From assembly GCF_000218785.1 (NCBI RefSeq), contig NZ_AFPO01000026.1:20349-84348 (forward strand): a stretch of DNA of 64,000 nucleotides, in the 5' to 3' direction. The position numbers and the translations under genes were made by a program. The notes beneath the pieces are model-generated. The model searched no databases. It saw only the letters and a program-made list of their open reading frames with translations, and had not been told where the DNA came from. Below, piece by piece: positions 1 to 9,303 of this stretch. This stretch comes from Idiomarina sp. A28L. GTDB lineage: Bacteria > Pseudomonadota > Gammaproteobacteria > Enterobacterales > Alteromonadaceae. Position 1 is the stretch's first letter, and each line of letters begins with the position of its first letter.

Positions 1-1880
1 TTGCCCTCCACTTCACCAGTAGCAGGATTTAATGGAATGGAGATTTGCCGGAACGATTCATACCGAGCGCCTAAATTAAAACGCCAGGTATAATCGTAAA
101 GCGCATCAATCGCTAAATAGCCTGCATCTAATGTTTGCGCAGCAACATAATCATCGGCCTGAGCCGTTACATCAGAAATGCGGAAGCGGTTGCTTGCATC
201 ACTAATATTGGCATCAGAAAAGAGTTCCGAGAAACTTTGCTGCAGCTCTTGATTGCTGAAGCCTCGGCTATCGAGCTTAAAGCGATCGTTTTCCGCAGTA
301 CGTTGCCGTTGTTGCCAAGCGTAACCACTTTGCAGCTCAAGCTCCCACTTCGCTAAACTTAACGGCAATTTAAAATCAGTGGTGCCGTATTCCATATCAT
401 CGCGCATATCACCGAATTGAATTAACGCCGCGTTATCGCTGCGCCGCATAGTAAGTGCAGTTTGATTCCCTTCGCTATCCATGTTGCGAATGTAACGATA
501 ATCAACTTGGCCCGGTGCATATCGGCGTGCCTGTGAATCGGTGTACTGCCACTTCACGCCCAAATCAGCAAGAAAATCGAAACGGTGCTCACCGCGAATT
601 TGATTACTCACTAAACTACGTTCTTCATATTTAATTGAGTAATCAACGTTCTCACGGTTCAATTCATTGATAGTTTCAATGGTATCGCCGGTTTTGATTT
701 TTACTTCATCTTGGGTATCTAACAAATACAAACTAGTAGTTTGTAAACGATGATTACCATCGTATTCGATACCCAAATTAAGGATTCCAGATAGCTGAAC
801 GTTATCACTGGTGGCCTGTATATCATCGTAACGCACTAACGGTGTTAACTCATTGCCACTGGTAATCGAGTAATAGCGTTCTTGTTCTTTGCTGTTCGAT
901 CGGCTGCGATCATAGCTTGCGCTCGCAACCATACCCACAACCCACTTATCCGTGAGTTCTAAACGATCACCAAAGGTAACACTGGCATCCATATCCGGCT
1001 TTGATGAATCGGGGGTAATATCGTAGTTACGATTTAACGCTAAACCTAACCCACGGTTAATTTCTTCCGCTCGGGCTAGGTTGGTTGGTGTTACACCGCC
1101 TAATGCTTGCGCAATTGGAATTGGCTCCAAGGAACCATAGGTATCCAACGCATCTTGCAGCGTGCTCGACATTGAACGCGTACCATCGTCGCGGCCACGC
1201 CAATCATCACCGCCGCCTGCATAACTTAACCCATCTTCATCATGCATGGTGCTATAGCCGGTGCCTACCGAAACTTCGAAGATTCTTTCACGCGGTATAC
1301 TCAATGTTTTAATATCAACACCGCCACCGCCAAAGGTTGCAGGCTGATCAGCCGAAAGCGTTTTTTGCACCGCTAAACGGTCTAAAATACCGGTTGGGAA
1401 CATATCTAAAGGCACAACATTACGCGTTGGATCTGGGCTTGGTACCATAGCGCCATTCAGCAGGGTGCTAGAGTAACGCTCGCCTAAACCACGAACGTAA
1501 ATAAACTTATTATCCACTAAAGTTAAGCCGGTAATTCGGCGTAATGCTGCGCCTACATCTGAATCACCAATACGACTAATCATCTCTGCATCAAGAAAAT
1601 CTGCTACCTGCGCATTATCCCTGCGCTCAGCAGCGGTTATTGCTGCAGAGCTTAATAGCCGACCACTTACCTGAATACGCTCAATCCGTGAGCTTCCTTG
1701 TAGATTTTTGTTGCCAATAATATCGTCGGCTTCGGCTTCTTCGGTTTCAGCAGCCCCAATAACTTCCTCAACTTCAGCAACGTCTGGAGATTCAGTGTCT
1801 GCAATGGCCGTTATCATTGAAGCGCTAAGGGCGAAAAGAACCGCTGTTGCCAGCGGTTTCATTACCATAGATTTCTTCAT
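1..1880 (-). CDS. TonB-dependent outer-membrane receptor, C-terminal part outside the window
   Basis: My translation from ATG 1880 stays open to the window edge (about 626 codons), so the 3' end is missing. It starts with a signal peptide, followed by an acidic linker, then a plug domain: the run containing VRGLGERYSSTLLNG and VVPLDMFP around residues 120-150 is typical of large TonB-dependent receptors whose plug carries an RGLG/RNVVPLD signature. The rest is alternating, aromatic-rich sequence as expected of beta-barrel strands. It takes up an unknown substrate across the outer membrane using TonB energy. The start lies 12 bp after the stop of the duplicated lipoprotein gene upstream, so both are very likely co-transcribed and the lipoprotein may be a surface partner. 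Substrate not inferable. Confidence 0.9.
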   Translation of the reverse strand, partial: MKKSMVMKPLATAVLFALSASMITAIADTESPDVAEVEEVIGAAETEEAEADDIIGNKNLQGSSRIERIQVSGRLLSSAAITAAERRDNAQVADFLDAEMISRIGDSDVGAALRRITGLTLVDNKFIYVRGLGERYSSTLLNGAMVPSPDPTRNVVPLDMFPTGILDRLAVQKTLSADQPATFGGGGVDIKTLSIPRERIFEVSVGTGYSTMHDEDGLSYAGGGDDWRGRDDGTRSMSSTLQDALDTYGSLEPIPIAQALGGVTPTNLARAEEINRGLGLALNRNYDITPDSSKPDMDASVTFGDRLELTDKWVVGMVASASYDRSRSNSKEQERYYSITSGNELTPLVRYDDIQATSDNVQLSGILNLGIEYDGNHRLQTTSLYLLDTQDEVKIKTGDTIETINELNRENVDYSIKYEERSLVSNQIRGEHRFDFLADLGVKWQYTDSQARRYAPGQVDYRYIRNMDSEGNQTALTMRRSDNAALIQFGDMRDDMEYGTTDFKLPLSLAKWELELQSGYAWQQRQRTAENDRFKLDSRGFSNQELQQSFSELFSDANISDASNRFRISDVTAQADDYVAAQTLDAGYLAIDALYDYTWRFNLGARYESFRQISIPLNPATGEVEG

Positions 1881-1892
1881 AATCAGCAAGCC

Positions 1893-4595
1893 TTATTGGA
1901 AGTTTTGCAAGCTGTAAACCCAGCCACGCGTCCAATCAAAATCGCGGTGAACTGCGCCAATAAAAGGTACATCCATGAAGAACGTGGCATCGATTTCCGA
2001 CATTGCTTTAGCTTCGGTGGTATCGATGGTGTAGTAGCCATCAACCACATCCAGCATGCTAGCAGCAACGCTGTTACTTTCTTGGGCAAGGAACCACTGC
2101 TCAGTAGTGGTTGTTCCGCTCACACTGCCTTTAAACGGTTCAGGGCAAGCAATAACAGTGTGCGTCATTACCGTTGTGCCATTTGCAGCCAACTGCTCAG
2201 ATTCAGCAGAGTTGAATTCCAAACACTCACCCATGCCTTCTGGGCCAGTAATTACGAAGTTGTGCAATTGTGAGGCTGCGCCAGCACGAATCAACACGCC
2301 TTCAGAATCTTGATCCGCAGAAGTATAATCGTTACCAATAATGGTCATGTTCGCTACGATAGGGTTTGTTAATGGCGTAGCGCTGAAGTTACCCGATTGG
2401 TTATCACCTTCAATACCACGGTTCGCTACACCGCTATGGGCAGCTAACATAAACTGCAGGCGTCCTGTCCAGCCATCAGCATAATCTAGTGAATCATCAC
2501 CAGAGCCGGTAACCACAACAAACCGCGCATCTACGTTGCCACCGAAGAACTCGATACCATCATCAAGGTTTTCGTGTACTTGGATGAATTCAACTTGGGT
2601 ACCTTTACCAATACCAGCAAAAGTAATGCCGTTTAGCTCGTTATCAGGTAACACTTCGTAGCCGGCATAACGCACTTGTACAAATTTCAGCTTACCTGAA
2701 TTATCTTCAGGATCGGCACCGCCATATGGCCCCGCATCACCTTCCGCTTCGATAGAACATGCCGCTAGGTTGTTTGCATCACATTTATTACTTGGTGCAT
2801 TACCGAGCAATACTATGCCGCCCCATTGGGCTTTTTCACCGGTTGAGCCAATAGCATTTTGCAGTGAGGTGAATACGATTGGTGCATTCGGCCGGCCTTC
2901 CGCCATAATTTTCGAACCACGTGCAATAACTAGGAAATCGGCACCTGATTGGCCAAATAAACGAACGCCAGGAGCAATGTACAGCGTTGCATTATCTGCA
3001 TTGTCGTTACCAATGCGCACCAGCCCATTCAACACATAATCCGCACCAACTGGAAGGTATAAATCTTCGGTGATAGTGCCGGTTAATTGGCAATTCATTT
3101 TGTCGGTTACTGAAGTAACTTCTACCGTGTTTTCCGGGCAGTAGGTAAGTTGCGCAGTAGCATCGTTATGTAGGCCGTATGTCCAGCCAATCGTCCAATC
3201 ATTCTCACCATCAAATGCGCCAATGTAATCTACTTCATCGAACCAAGGATCGATATCATTCGCTACATTACGTCCAGCGCCAAGTGCCTGAGAAACCGCA
3301 GAGGGCATATAGCCACCCAACAGCGGATCTACAAGCATGTTGCCTTCTTGTGCTAAAAACCATTCTTCCGCGTTGAAAGTTACGTTTCCTGCATCATCAG
3401 TGGTGTTTCGAAAAGGCTCAGAACACGAGATAATCGAATTTTCAAAACGTAAATCGCCGCTAGTTGCGTTATTTACAGTTTCTTGATCATTAAGCTCAAA
3501 GCACTCTCCCATCGCCGGATCACCAGTAACAATGAAGTTGTAAAGCTCAGCGCTAGTGCCTCGGCGAAGTAAAATACCTTCTGCATCTTCATCTGCATCG
3601 TAGCTATTGCCAAGAATTGTCATGTTGGCAATGATAGGGCGGCTCATTGGCGTTGCACTGAAGTTTGAAGAGCTGTTATCCGCCTCAATACCACGGTTAG
3701 CTTTTTGATTGGTTGGGCTGTGTTGCACTAATACGTGCTGCATACGGCCATTCCAGCCAGAATCCCAATCTAAAGAATCATCTTGGTTACCGGTTAGTAC
3801 GATATATTTAGCATCCACAGTGCCACCGAAAAATTCGATACCATCATCTAGGTTGTTATGCACTTGAATATATTCGAGTGTAGTTCCGCTGCCCACACCA
3901 CCAAAAGTAATGCCGTTCAGTTCATTATCAGGAAGAACCTCATAGCCTGCGTAGCGCACTTGAAGATAGCGAAGAGTTCCGCTGTTATCATCTACAATAG
4001 CACCCCCGTAAGGGCCCGCATCGCCTTCAGCTTCAATAGAACAGTTTGCTAGGTTAGCTTGATCACAGCCATTCACCGGTGCTTGGCCGAGGAGCACTAA
4101 ACCGCCCCATTCACCGATAGAAGTATGGTTTGATAAACCGAGCATATTTTGTACCGACGTCATCACAATTGGAGCGTTAGCTTCACCATTGGCTTCAATT
4201 TGCGAGCCGCGGCGCACTACTAAGAAATCAGCCCCTGATTTACCAAACAAGTAAGTACCTGGCTCAATTGTTAACGTTGCCGAATCTGCTTTATCGTTAC
4301 CAACAGCCACGCGGCCATCGAGAGACCAAAGAATATCATTGGTTAATGTACGATCTTCAGTAAAGGTTCCAGTGATTTCACATACCGGCTGTTCATAGCC
4401 ACTTAAAGCCTCACCGGCCGAAGCCCACGTTGGGCAGGCACCAGTTGGAGGTGGTGTGCCGCCACCGCCATTACCGCCGCCGCCGCTCGTTGGAGGCGCT
4501 GTTTCAGAAATATTGATGTTGATATCACCACCACAGCCGCTGAGGGCAACAGCAGCTGCTAAGGCGCTTAATTGAAAAAAACGATTGAAACGCAT
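1893..4595 (-). CDS. Surface lipoprotein with two tandem homologous halves (right-handed beta-helix-like)
   Basis: A 900-residue protein. I place the start at ATG 4595, preceded by CGGAGC, rather than at an upstream codon at 4682, because it gives a lipoprotein signal peptide ending in lipobox LSGC (Cys 21). A Gly/Pro/Thr linker follows (about residues 36-53). Two homologous halves then run from about residue 54 to 470 and 475 to 900. Both contain GADFLV, WGG-VLLG, CSIEAEGDAGPYGG, QVRYAGYEVLPDNELNGITF, DDGIEFFGG, NRGIE and NFSATP. The short Gly/Asn-rich periodic segments resemble a parallel beta-helix; this is inference. It precedes the TonB receptor by 12 bp, a pairing common in Alteromonadales. 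Function unknown; it could capture ligand for the receptor or bind polymers. Confidence 0.85.
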   Translation of the reverse strand: MRFNRFFQLSALAAAVALSGCGGDININISETAPPTSGGGGNGGGGTPPPTGACPTWASAGEALSGYEQPVCEITGTFTEDRTLTNDILWSLDGRVAVGNDKADSATLTIEPGTYLFGKSGADFLVVRRGSQIEANGEANAPIVMTSVQNMLGLSNHTSIGEWGGLVLLGQAPVNGCDQANLANCSIEAEGDAGPYGGAIVDDNSGTLRYLQVRYAGYEVLPDNELNGITFGGVGSGTTLEYIQVHNNLDDGIEFFGGTVDAKYIVLTGNQDDSLDWDSGWNGRMQHVLVQHSPTNQKANRGIEADNSSSNFSATPMSRPIIANMTILGNSYDADEDAEGILLRRGTSAELYNFIVTGDPAMGECFELNDQETVNNATSGDLRFENSIISCSEPFRNTTDDAGNVTFNAEEWFLAQEGNMLVDPLLGGYMPSAVSQALGAGRNVANDIDPWFDEVDYIGAFDGENDWTIGWTYGLHNDATAQLTYCPENTVEVTSVTDKMNCQLTGTITEDLYLPVGADYVLNGLVRIGNDNADNATLYIAPGVRLFGQSGADFLVIARGSKIMAEGRPNAPIVFTSLQNAIGSTGEKAQWGGIVLLGNAPSNKCDANNLAACSIEAEGDAGPYGGADPEDNSGKLKFVQVRYAGYEVLPDNELNGITFAGIGKGTQVEFIQVHENLDDGIEFFGGNVDARFVVVTGSGDDSLDYADGWTGRLQFMLAAHSGVANRGIEGDNQSGNFSATPLTNPIVANMTIIGNDYTSADQDSEGVLIRAGAASQLHNFVITGPEGMGECLEFNSAESEQLAANGTTVMTHTVIACPEPFKGSVSGTTTTEQWFLAQESNSVAASMLDVVDGYYTIDTTEAKAMSEIDATFFMDVPFIGAVHRDFDWTRGWVYSLQNFQ

Positions 4596-4909
4596 GATTG
4601 GGCTCCGAATTAGTATGCAACGAGAATTAACCGGCACACTATGAGCTGCTTTCATGACTTTAAATTTACGGGAACATGACAACTTGAAGACAAAAAAATA
4701 GGGCTAGAGCAAATAGCCCTAACCCTACCTTCTTTCTATAGGTGCACACATCCTTGTGTGCGAAACTTCCAACACTTGTTGATTTGTTGATGTGTAATTT
4801 AACACAGGGCCGGATAGTGAGAAACCAAGCAATTGTTACAAAATGTTAACGGTAGAGAAACACCGAAAAGCCCAAGCTCTCGCGCTATTGCGCGCTCCTC
4901 AGATTACGC
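4596..4909 (-). promoter_or_regulatory. Intergenic leader region of the lipoprotein/TonB receptor operon
   Basis: No gene seen in these 314 bases. On the minus strand it holds a hairpin with stem GCACACA (4744-4761), a second hairpin with an 8-bp stem followed by seven T (see terminator entry), and a Pho-box-like sequence TTGTCAT-GTTC-CCGTAAA at 4665-4682. A clear -35/-10 pair was not identified. Confidence 0.4.
4692..4721 (-). terminator. Intrinsic terminator or leader attenuator
   Basis: On the minus strand an inverted repeat with 8-bp perfect arms (TAGGGCTA / TAGCCCTA, arms 4714-4721 and 4699-4706, 7-nt loop) is followed directly by seven T. It lies about 190 bp after the stop of the MetX-like gene and about 100 bp before the lipoprotein start, so it could end the upstream transcript or attenuate the downstream one. 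Confidence 0.6.
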
Positions 4910-6103
4910 CTACTCCTGTAAAAATTGTTGTATAAGATCAGCCTGTTGGATAATGCTTACTACGCCATCTAAATGCCCCCAAGGGCCATCAATTTCAGCA
5001 TAGCTACTATCTTTACCTTGCTCTACAAGTAAGTTGTGCACACGTTTTGCCATGTAAGGCTGTAACAACAAATCGTTAGTGGCTGGTAAAAAAAGTGATT
5101 TTGCTGTGATATTTGCTAGGCCATCTGCAAGTGAATCCTGAAAACCTGCCATAAACAATTGATTAGCGCGCACCAAATATAGAATGTGGTTGGCATCTGC
5201 ATAAGTTGCCCGTAAGTTTGCCGCGGCTTCAAGCTGGTCCACTACAGCAAAATTGGCACGAATATCTTGCAACGGAGCTTTTTCACCAGCAGAACTAGCT
5301 GCATACATTTGGTTAACGATTTGCGGGTGCAACGAACCTAAAGTAATCATTCTAAGCGCCTGCACTACGCCAGCTGTGGGTGGCGCAGAACTATAATAAT
5401 CGCCATCGTTCCAATTTGGGTCGTTTATGATTGGGTTGGCCCAATGCTGTAAGTTTGCAATTGTCCATGGGTCGGCTTCACCCATTCCTATCACCGAAAT
5501 CATGCGTTCTACACGATCTGGATAGGCAGCTGCCCAATCCAGTGCTTGCAATGAACCCATTGAAGCGCCCACAACCGCATGCAATGTATCAATACCCAAC
5601 GAATCAATCACCAAGCGTTGCACGTTTACAAAATCACGAATGGTAACCACTGGAAAATCTAAACCATAAGGTTTACCTGTTTCTGGGTTAATGGTTGCCG
5701 GGCCAGTGGTGGTTACATTCGGGTTAGATGGCTCTTGGTTTACTAAAGTATCGATACTAATCACATAAAATTCATTGGTATCAATCGCTTTACCCGGGCC
5801 AATGATCGTGTCCCAGTAGCCTGGCTGCGCATCCTCATGGCTATATTTGCCGGCGGCATGGCTGTTACCTGAGAAAAAATGGGTAATCAAAATTGCATTA
5901 TCTTTTGCCGCGTTGAGCTCGCCATAAGCTTCCCAACCTACCTTTACCTCAGCAATAGTTTCGCCGCCATAGGTTTGAAAGTTCTCGGTGCTGAACACTT
6001 GCTTTTTAACCAGCGGCAGTTCCGCTGCATTCACTAACCCAAACTGACTCATTGCGATAACTGAAGCAACTATCAGCCATTTTTGTAATTTTGCACTAAC
6101 CAT
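4910..6103 (-). CDS. Exported MetX-like alpha/beta hydrolase
   Basis: A 397-residue alpha/beta hydrolase of the homoserine O-acetyltransferase (MetX) superfamily. The nucleophile elbow is GASMGS (MetX enzymes usually have GGSMGG), followed by LQALDWAA-YPD, the MetX-like continuation. A candidate acid Asp is in FLPATNDLLLQP and a candidate His in GHLDG near the end, so the catalytic triad looks complete. Unlike cytosolic MetX it begins with a typical signal peptide (hydrophobic core WLIVASVIAM, cleavage after VNA at about residue 26), so it should act in the periplasm or outside. It starts 2 bp after the acyl-CoA ligase stop and closes the permease-ligase-hydrolase operon. A role in releasing an acid from an ester for import and activation is inference; acyltransferase activity is possible. 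Confidence 0.85.
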   Translation of the reverse strand: MVSAKLQKWLIVASVIAMSQFGLVNAAELPLVKKQVFSTENFQTYGGETIAEVKVGWEAYGELNAAKDNAILITHFFSGNSHAAGKYSHEDAQPGYWDTIIGPGKAIDTNEFYVISIDTLVNQEPSNPNVTTTGPATINPETGKPYGLDFPVVTIRDFVNVQRLVIDSLGIDTLHAVVGASMGSLQALDWAAAYPDRVERMISVIGMGEADPWTIANLQHWANPIINDPNWNDGDYYSSAPPTAGVVQALRMITLGSLHPQIVNQMYAASSAGEKAPLQDIRANFAVVDQLEAAANLRATYADANHILYLVRANQLFMAGFQDSLADGLANITAKSLFLPATNDLLLQPYMAKRVHNLLVEQGKDSSYAEIDGPWGHLDGVVSIIQQADLIQQFLQE

Positions 6104-6105
6104 GG

Positions 6106-7746
6106 TTAGGCTCCTCGCTCAATTAAGTAATTCAAATATTCATCGCGGAGTTCATTTTTACGTACTTTTCCAGTGCCCGTTTTCGGCAGCTCAACCACAA
6201 ATTCAACCGCATCTGGGGTCCACCATTTAGCAATTTTGCCTTGTAAATGATTCAAAATATCTTGCTGCTCTGCACGTTCACCCTGATTCAGCACCACTAA
6301 GAGTAAAGGCCGTTCATCCCATTTAGGGTGTTTAACTCCTACAACCGCGCACTCATTCACCAACGGATGCAAGCTAACAATGTTTTCAATTTCGAGCGAG
6401 CTAATCCATTCTCCACCGCTTTTAATTACATCTTTCTTTCGATCCACAACACGCATATAGCCATGTTTATCAATAACGGCGATGTCACCAGTGCCAAGCC
6501 AGCCATTTGGGAAACTACTTAAATCATCATTTTTATAATACTGATTACAAATCCAAGGCCCCCGCACCCGAAGCTCGCCGGTGCTTTCACCATCATGAGC
6601 TACGGCCACATCATCGGCATCAAATATTTCCATTTCCACGCCAAAGGCAGCACGGCCAGCGGTGGTTTGCAGCTTGTAGCGCTGCTCTTTCGGGAGCGCC
6701 ATAATCGCTGGCGTTGGTGGCAAGCTAGTAGCCAAAGGCGCGGTTTCTGTCATGCCCCAAATCGGTTGCCAATAAACGTTATAACGCTCTGCATAAGTAC
6801 GAACCATGCCTATGGGTGATGCAGCGCCACCCACGCAAACCCGCTCTAACGGTGTATCGCTAATTTGTTTCTCTTGCAGATAATTGTGCAATGTTAACCA
6901 TATGGTAGGCACACCCAAACCCACATTCACCTTCTCGCTATCGATCAGCTCCCACATGCTGGTGCCATCCATGCCACTGCCTGGCAATACCAATTTAGCG
7001 CCAGCAAGCGGGGCGGCATAAGGCGCACCCCAGGCACTTGCGTGGTACATAGTTACCATAGGTAATAAAACGGTATCGGCACGCAAATCAAGTAAGGCAG
7101 CCGATACCGTAGCTTGCGCATGTAAAACCAACGCCCGATGCGAATAGCAAACACCTTTAGGATTACCCGTAGTGCCAGATGTGTAACAAAGCGAAGCCGC
7201 ATGATCTTCATTGAAACGCGGCCAATCATAAGTATCTGGTTGATTGCCGATAAGCTCCTCGTAACAAAGTAAATTAGGAAGCGATGATTTCGGCATGTGC
7301 TCGCGGTCGGTTAGCACAATGTAACCCTTCACTGTAGGAAGTTGCTCTTGAATATCTTCGAGCATGGCTACAAAACCAAGATCAACAAACACATATTTAT
7401 CTTCGGCGTGATTAATGATGTATTCAATCTGCTCAGCGAATAGCCGCGGGTTTACTGTATGCAAAATGGCACCTACGCCAGAAACCGCATAATACAATTC
7501 AAGATGGCGATAAGTATTCCAAGCCATAGAAGCCACGCAATCATCCATGCCCACACCAAGCCCATCAAGTGCATGCGCCAGCTGACAACTGCGGCGCCAA
7601 CATTCTGCATAATTGGTGCGGTGAATATCACCCTCAAGCCGCCGGCTTACAACCTCCTGCTCTGGAAACTGCTGCCGGGCATAATCAAGCAAATCAATAA
7701 CCAATAATTGGGTATTCATCATATTGCCGTTTAGATTGCCATGCAT
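6106..7746 (-). CDS. AMP-forming fatty acyl-CoA ligase (AlkK-like)
   Basis: A 546-residue ANL-superfamily enzyme. Visible motifs are the P-loop-like YTSGTTGNPKGV (about residue 190), the A5 motif WGMTETAP, the A7 motif TGDIAVID, the hinge DRKKDVIKSGGEWIS and the A10 lysine in PKTGTGKVRK. These make it an acyl-adenylate/acyl-CoA ligase; overall length and motif wording match medium- and long-chain ligases of the AlkK/FadD3 type. It activates a carboxylic acid with ATP and CoA in the cytoplasm. ATG 7746 is preceded by GGAG at 7 bp. The permease gene lies 74 bp upstream and the hydrolase 2 bp downstream, so the substrate is probably what the permease imports. Exact chain length cannot be told. 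Confidence 0.9.
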   Translation of the reverse strand: MHGNLNGNMMNTQLLVIDLLDYARQQFPEQEVVSRRLEGDIHRTNYAECWRRSCQLAHALDGLGVGMDDCVASMAWNTYRHLELYYAVSGVGAILHTVNPRLFAEQIEYIINHAEDKYVFVDLGFVAMLEDIQEQLPTVKGYIVLTDREHMPKSSLPNLLCYEELIGNQPDTYDWPRFNEDHAASLCYTSGTTGNPKGVCYSHRALVLHAQATVSAALLDLRADTVLLPMVTMYHASAWGAPYAAPLAGAKLVLPGSGMDGTSMWELIDSEKVNVGLGVPTIWLTLHNYLQEKQISDTPLERVCVGGAASPIGMVRTYAERYNVYWQPIWGMTETAPLATSLPPTPAIMALPKEQRYKLQTTAGRAAFGVEMEIFDADDVAVAHDGESTGELRVRGPWICNQYYKNDDLSSFPNGWLGTGDIAVIDKHGYMRVVDRKKDVIKSGGEWISSLEIENIVSLHPLVNECAVVGVKHPKWDERPLLLVVLNQGERAEQQDILNHLQGKIAKWWTPDAVEFVVELPKTGTGKVRKNELRDEYLNYLIERGA

Positions 7747-7820
7747 TCCACTTCTCCTACTGCAATTCGTTTTTTAGGTAATGTTTAAATAACTTCCGAA
7801 GCGATTTCTAAAAGCTAAGG

Positions 7821-9116
7821 TTAAAACAAGTTAAATAACAAGATGGCAATACTTAAACCAATCACCGGCACTACTACCGTTACAGCGCCAACAGCCCAAT
7901 AGGCATCTTTGTGTGTTTCATTACAAATACCGCGAATAGTGGTTACTACATAACCGTTATGTGGCAGCGAATCGAGTGCACCAGAGGAAATAGATACTAC
8001 CCGGTGTAACTGATCTGGGCTCACGCCAGCGGCTAAGTAATGCGGCCCAACTTCGGGCAATGCAATGACCTGCCCGCCCGATGCAGAGCCGGTTAACCCC
8101 GCAATTACACTTACCGCAACGGCTGCACCCACTAATTCATTACCAGGTAGCGATGTCATGGCTACCACTGCTTGTTCAAACGCCGGTGTAACGCGCGCCA
8201 CGGCTCCGAACCCTACAACTGCAGCCGTATTACCAATCGCCACTAAAGCGCCAGTAGTAGCTTGCCCAAGCGCATGTTGCATATCATTAAAGAACTTCCA
8301 GTTAATCGCCATAATGGCTAACACACCACCGGTAAGCGCGATTATTAATGCCATTTGCGAATACTTCTCATGAAATAAAAATGAGAGTGTGAGTACAACG
8401 ATTAATGGAATAAGGCCGGTAATTGGGTGTGGGCGGCGGCGATCTACTAGTTTTGGATCGCTAGCACGCTCAACAAAGTGCTCGCCCCGAGCTACTGCCT
8501 TATTAATGATTTTCATCAACCACCAATAGCCGATAATTGCCATGATAATGGCTACTACCAAACTCACTTCCCATGCTGCATAGGGCGAAGTGCCTAAGTA
8601 TTGGATTGGAATCCAGTTTTGAATTTCCGGTGAGCCTGCCGATGTCATAGTGAAAGTAACAGAACCAAATGCGAGTGCTGCAGGAATAAAGCGACGTGGA
8701 AGGTTTGCATCTTTAAATAAGCTTAACGCCATTGGGTATACTGAGAACGCCACTACGAAAACGCTCACACCACCATAGGTAAGAATGGCACAAGCAAGCA
8801 CAACCGCCATTACCGCTTGTTTTTTACCGAGCTTATTAATAATCCACTCAGCCACACTATCAGCAGCCCCCGTATCTTCCATAAATTTACCGAAGATAGA
8901 GCCGAGCAAAAACATAAAGAACCAAGAGGCTACAAAGCCAGAAAAGCCATTCATGTAGTTCTCAACAAAATTCACATCACCAAGAAATACCGGAATGCCA
9001 CTACATAGTGCTACGATTAGCGCACAAACGGGGGCGCTGATAAAAAGATTCCACCCGCGTAGAGTGAGCAATATAAGTAATATAAGCCCGCCCACCAAAC
9101 CAATCATACTCAGCAT
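7821..9116 (-). CDS. GntP-family permease (organic acid/hydroxyacid importer)
   Basis: A 431-residue polytopic membrane protein with about 12 hydrophobic segments, of the GntP/gluconate permease superfamily (COG2610), including the subgroup often annotated as D-3-hydroxybutyrate or other short acid permeases. Conserved stretches include LLGSIFGKFMEDTGAA and LTGSASGGQVIALPEVGPHYL near the C terminus with IAGLTGSASGG. I start at ATG 9116, which has AGAGG 5 bp ahead; a GTG at 9122 would sit directly against the ribosome site. First gene of the permease-ligase-hydrolase operon, divergent from the TonB receptor across a 187-bp promoter region. Substrate by inference an organic or hydroxy acid. Confidence 0.88.
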   Translation of the reverse strand: MLSMIGLVGGLILLILLTLRGWNLFISAPVCALIVALCSGIPVFLGDVNFVENYMNGFSGFVASWFFMFLLGSIFGKFMEDTGAADSVAEWIINKLGKKQAVMAVVLACAILTYGGVSVFVVAFSVYPMALSLFKDANLPRRFIPAALAFGSVTFTMTSAGSPEIQNWIPIQYLGTSPYAAWEVSLVVAIIMAIIGYWWLMKIINKAVARGEHFVERASDPKLVDRRRPHPITGLIPLIVVLTLSFLFHEKYSQMALIIALTGGVLAIMAINWKFFNDMQHALGQATTGALVAIGNTAAVVGFGAVARVTPAFEQAVVAMTSLPGNELVGAAVAVSVIAGLTGSASGGQVIALPEVGPHYLAAGVSPDQLHRVVSISSGALDSLPHNGYVVTTIRGICNETHKDAYWAVGAVTVVVPVIGLSIAILLFNLF

Positions 9117-9199
9117 AAACACCTCTTTTTTTATTATTCGATGCGCACATCAGCGTTTTCGTAATTGAGCGTTATTGTCGGCCAAGAACTAAATTCTAC

Positions 9200-9213
9200 C
9201 CATAGTACTATGG
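9200..9213. promoter_or_regulatory. 14-bp perfect palindrome between divergent promoters
   Basis: CCATAGTACTATGG is its own reverse complement and sits in the 187-bp region (9117-9303) between the divergent permease operon and TonB receptor gene. Symmetry and position fit an operator shared by both units. The response regulator encoded at 11751 is an obvious candidate binder, by inference only. Confidence 0.5.
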
Positions 9214-9303
9214 TACAGGTCACAAATTCCTCAACTTAGGCTAATGTTGCATCCGTAACAAAAATATAACGTCTGGAAAAGACAAACCCTTGGGGGAAGC
9301 AAG

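Noticed and set aside
1896-2273. Open frame on the plus strand opposite the duplicated lipoprotein gene
   Set aside because: Lies wholly inside a well-supported coding region on the other strand, no ribosome site and no recognisable family.
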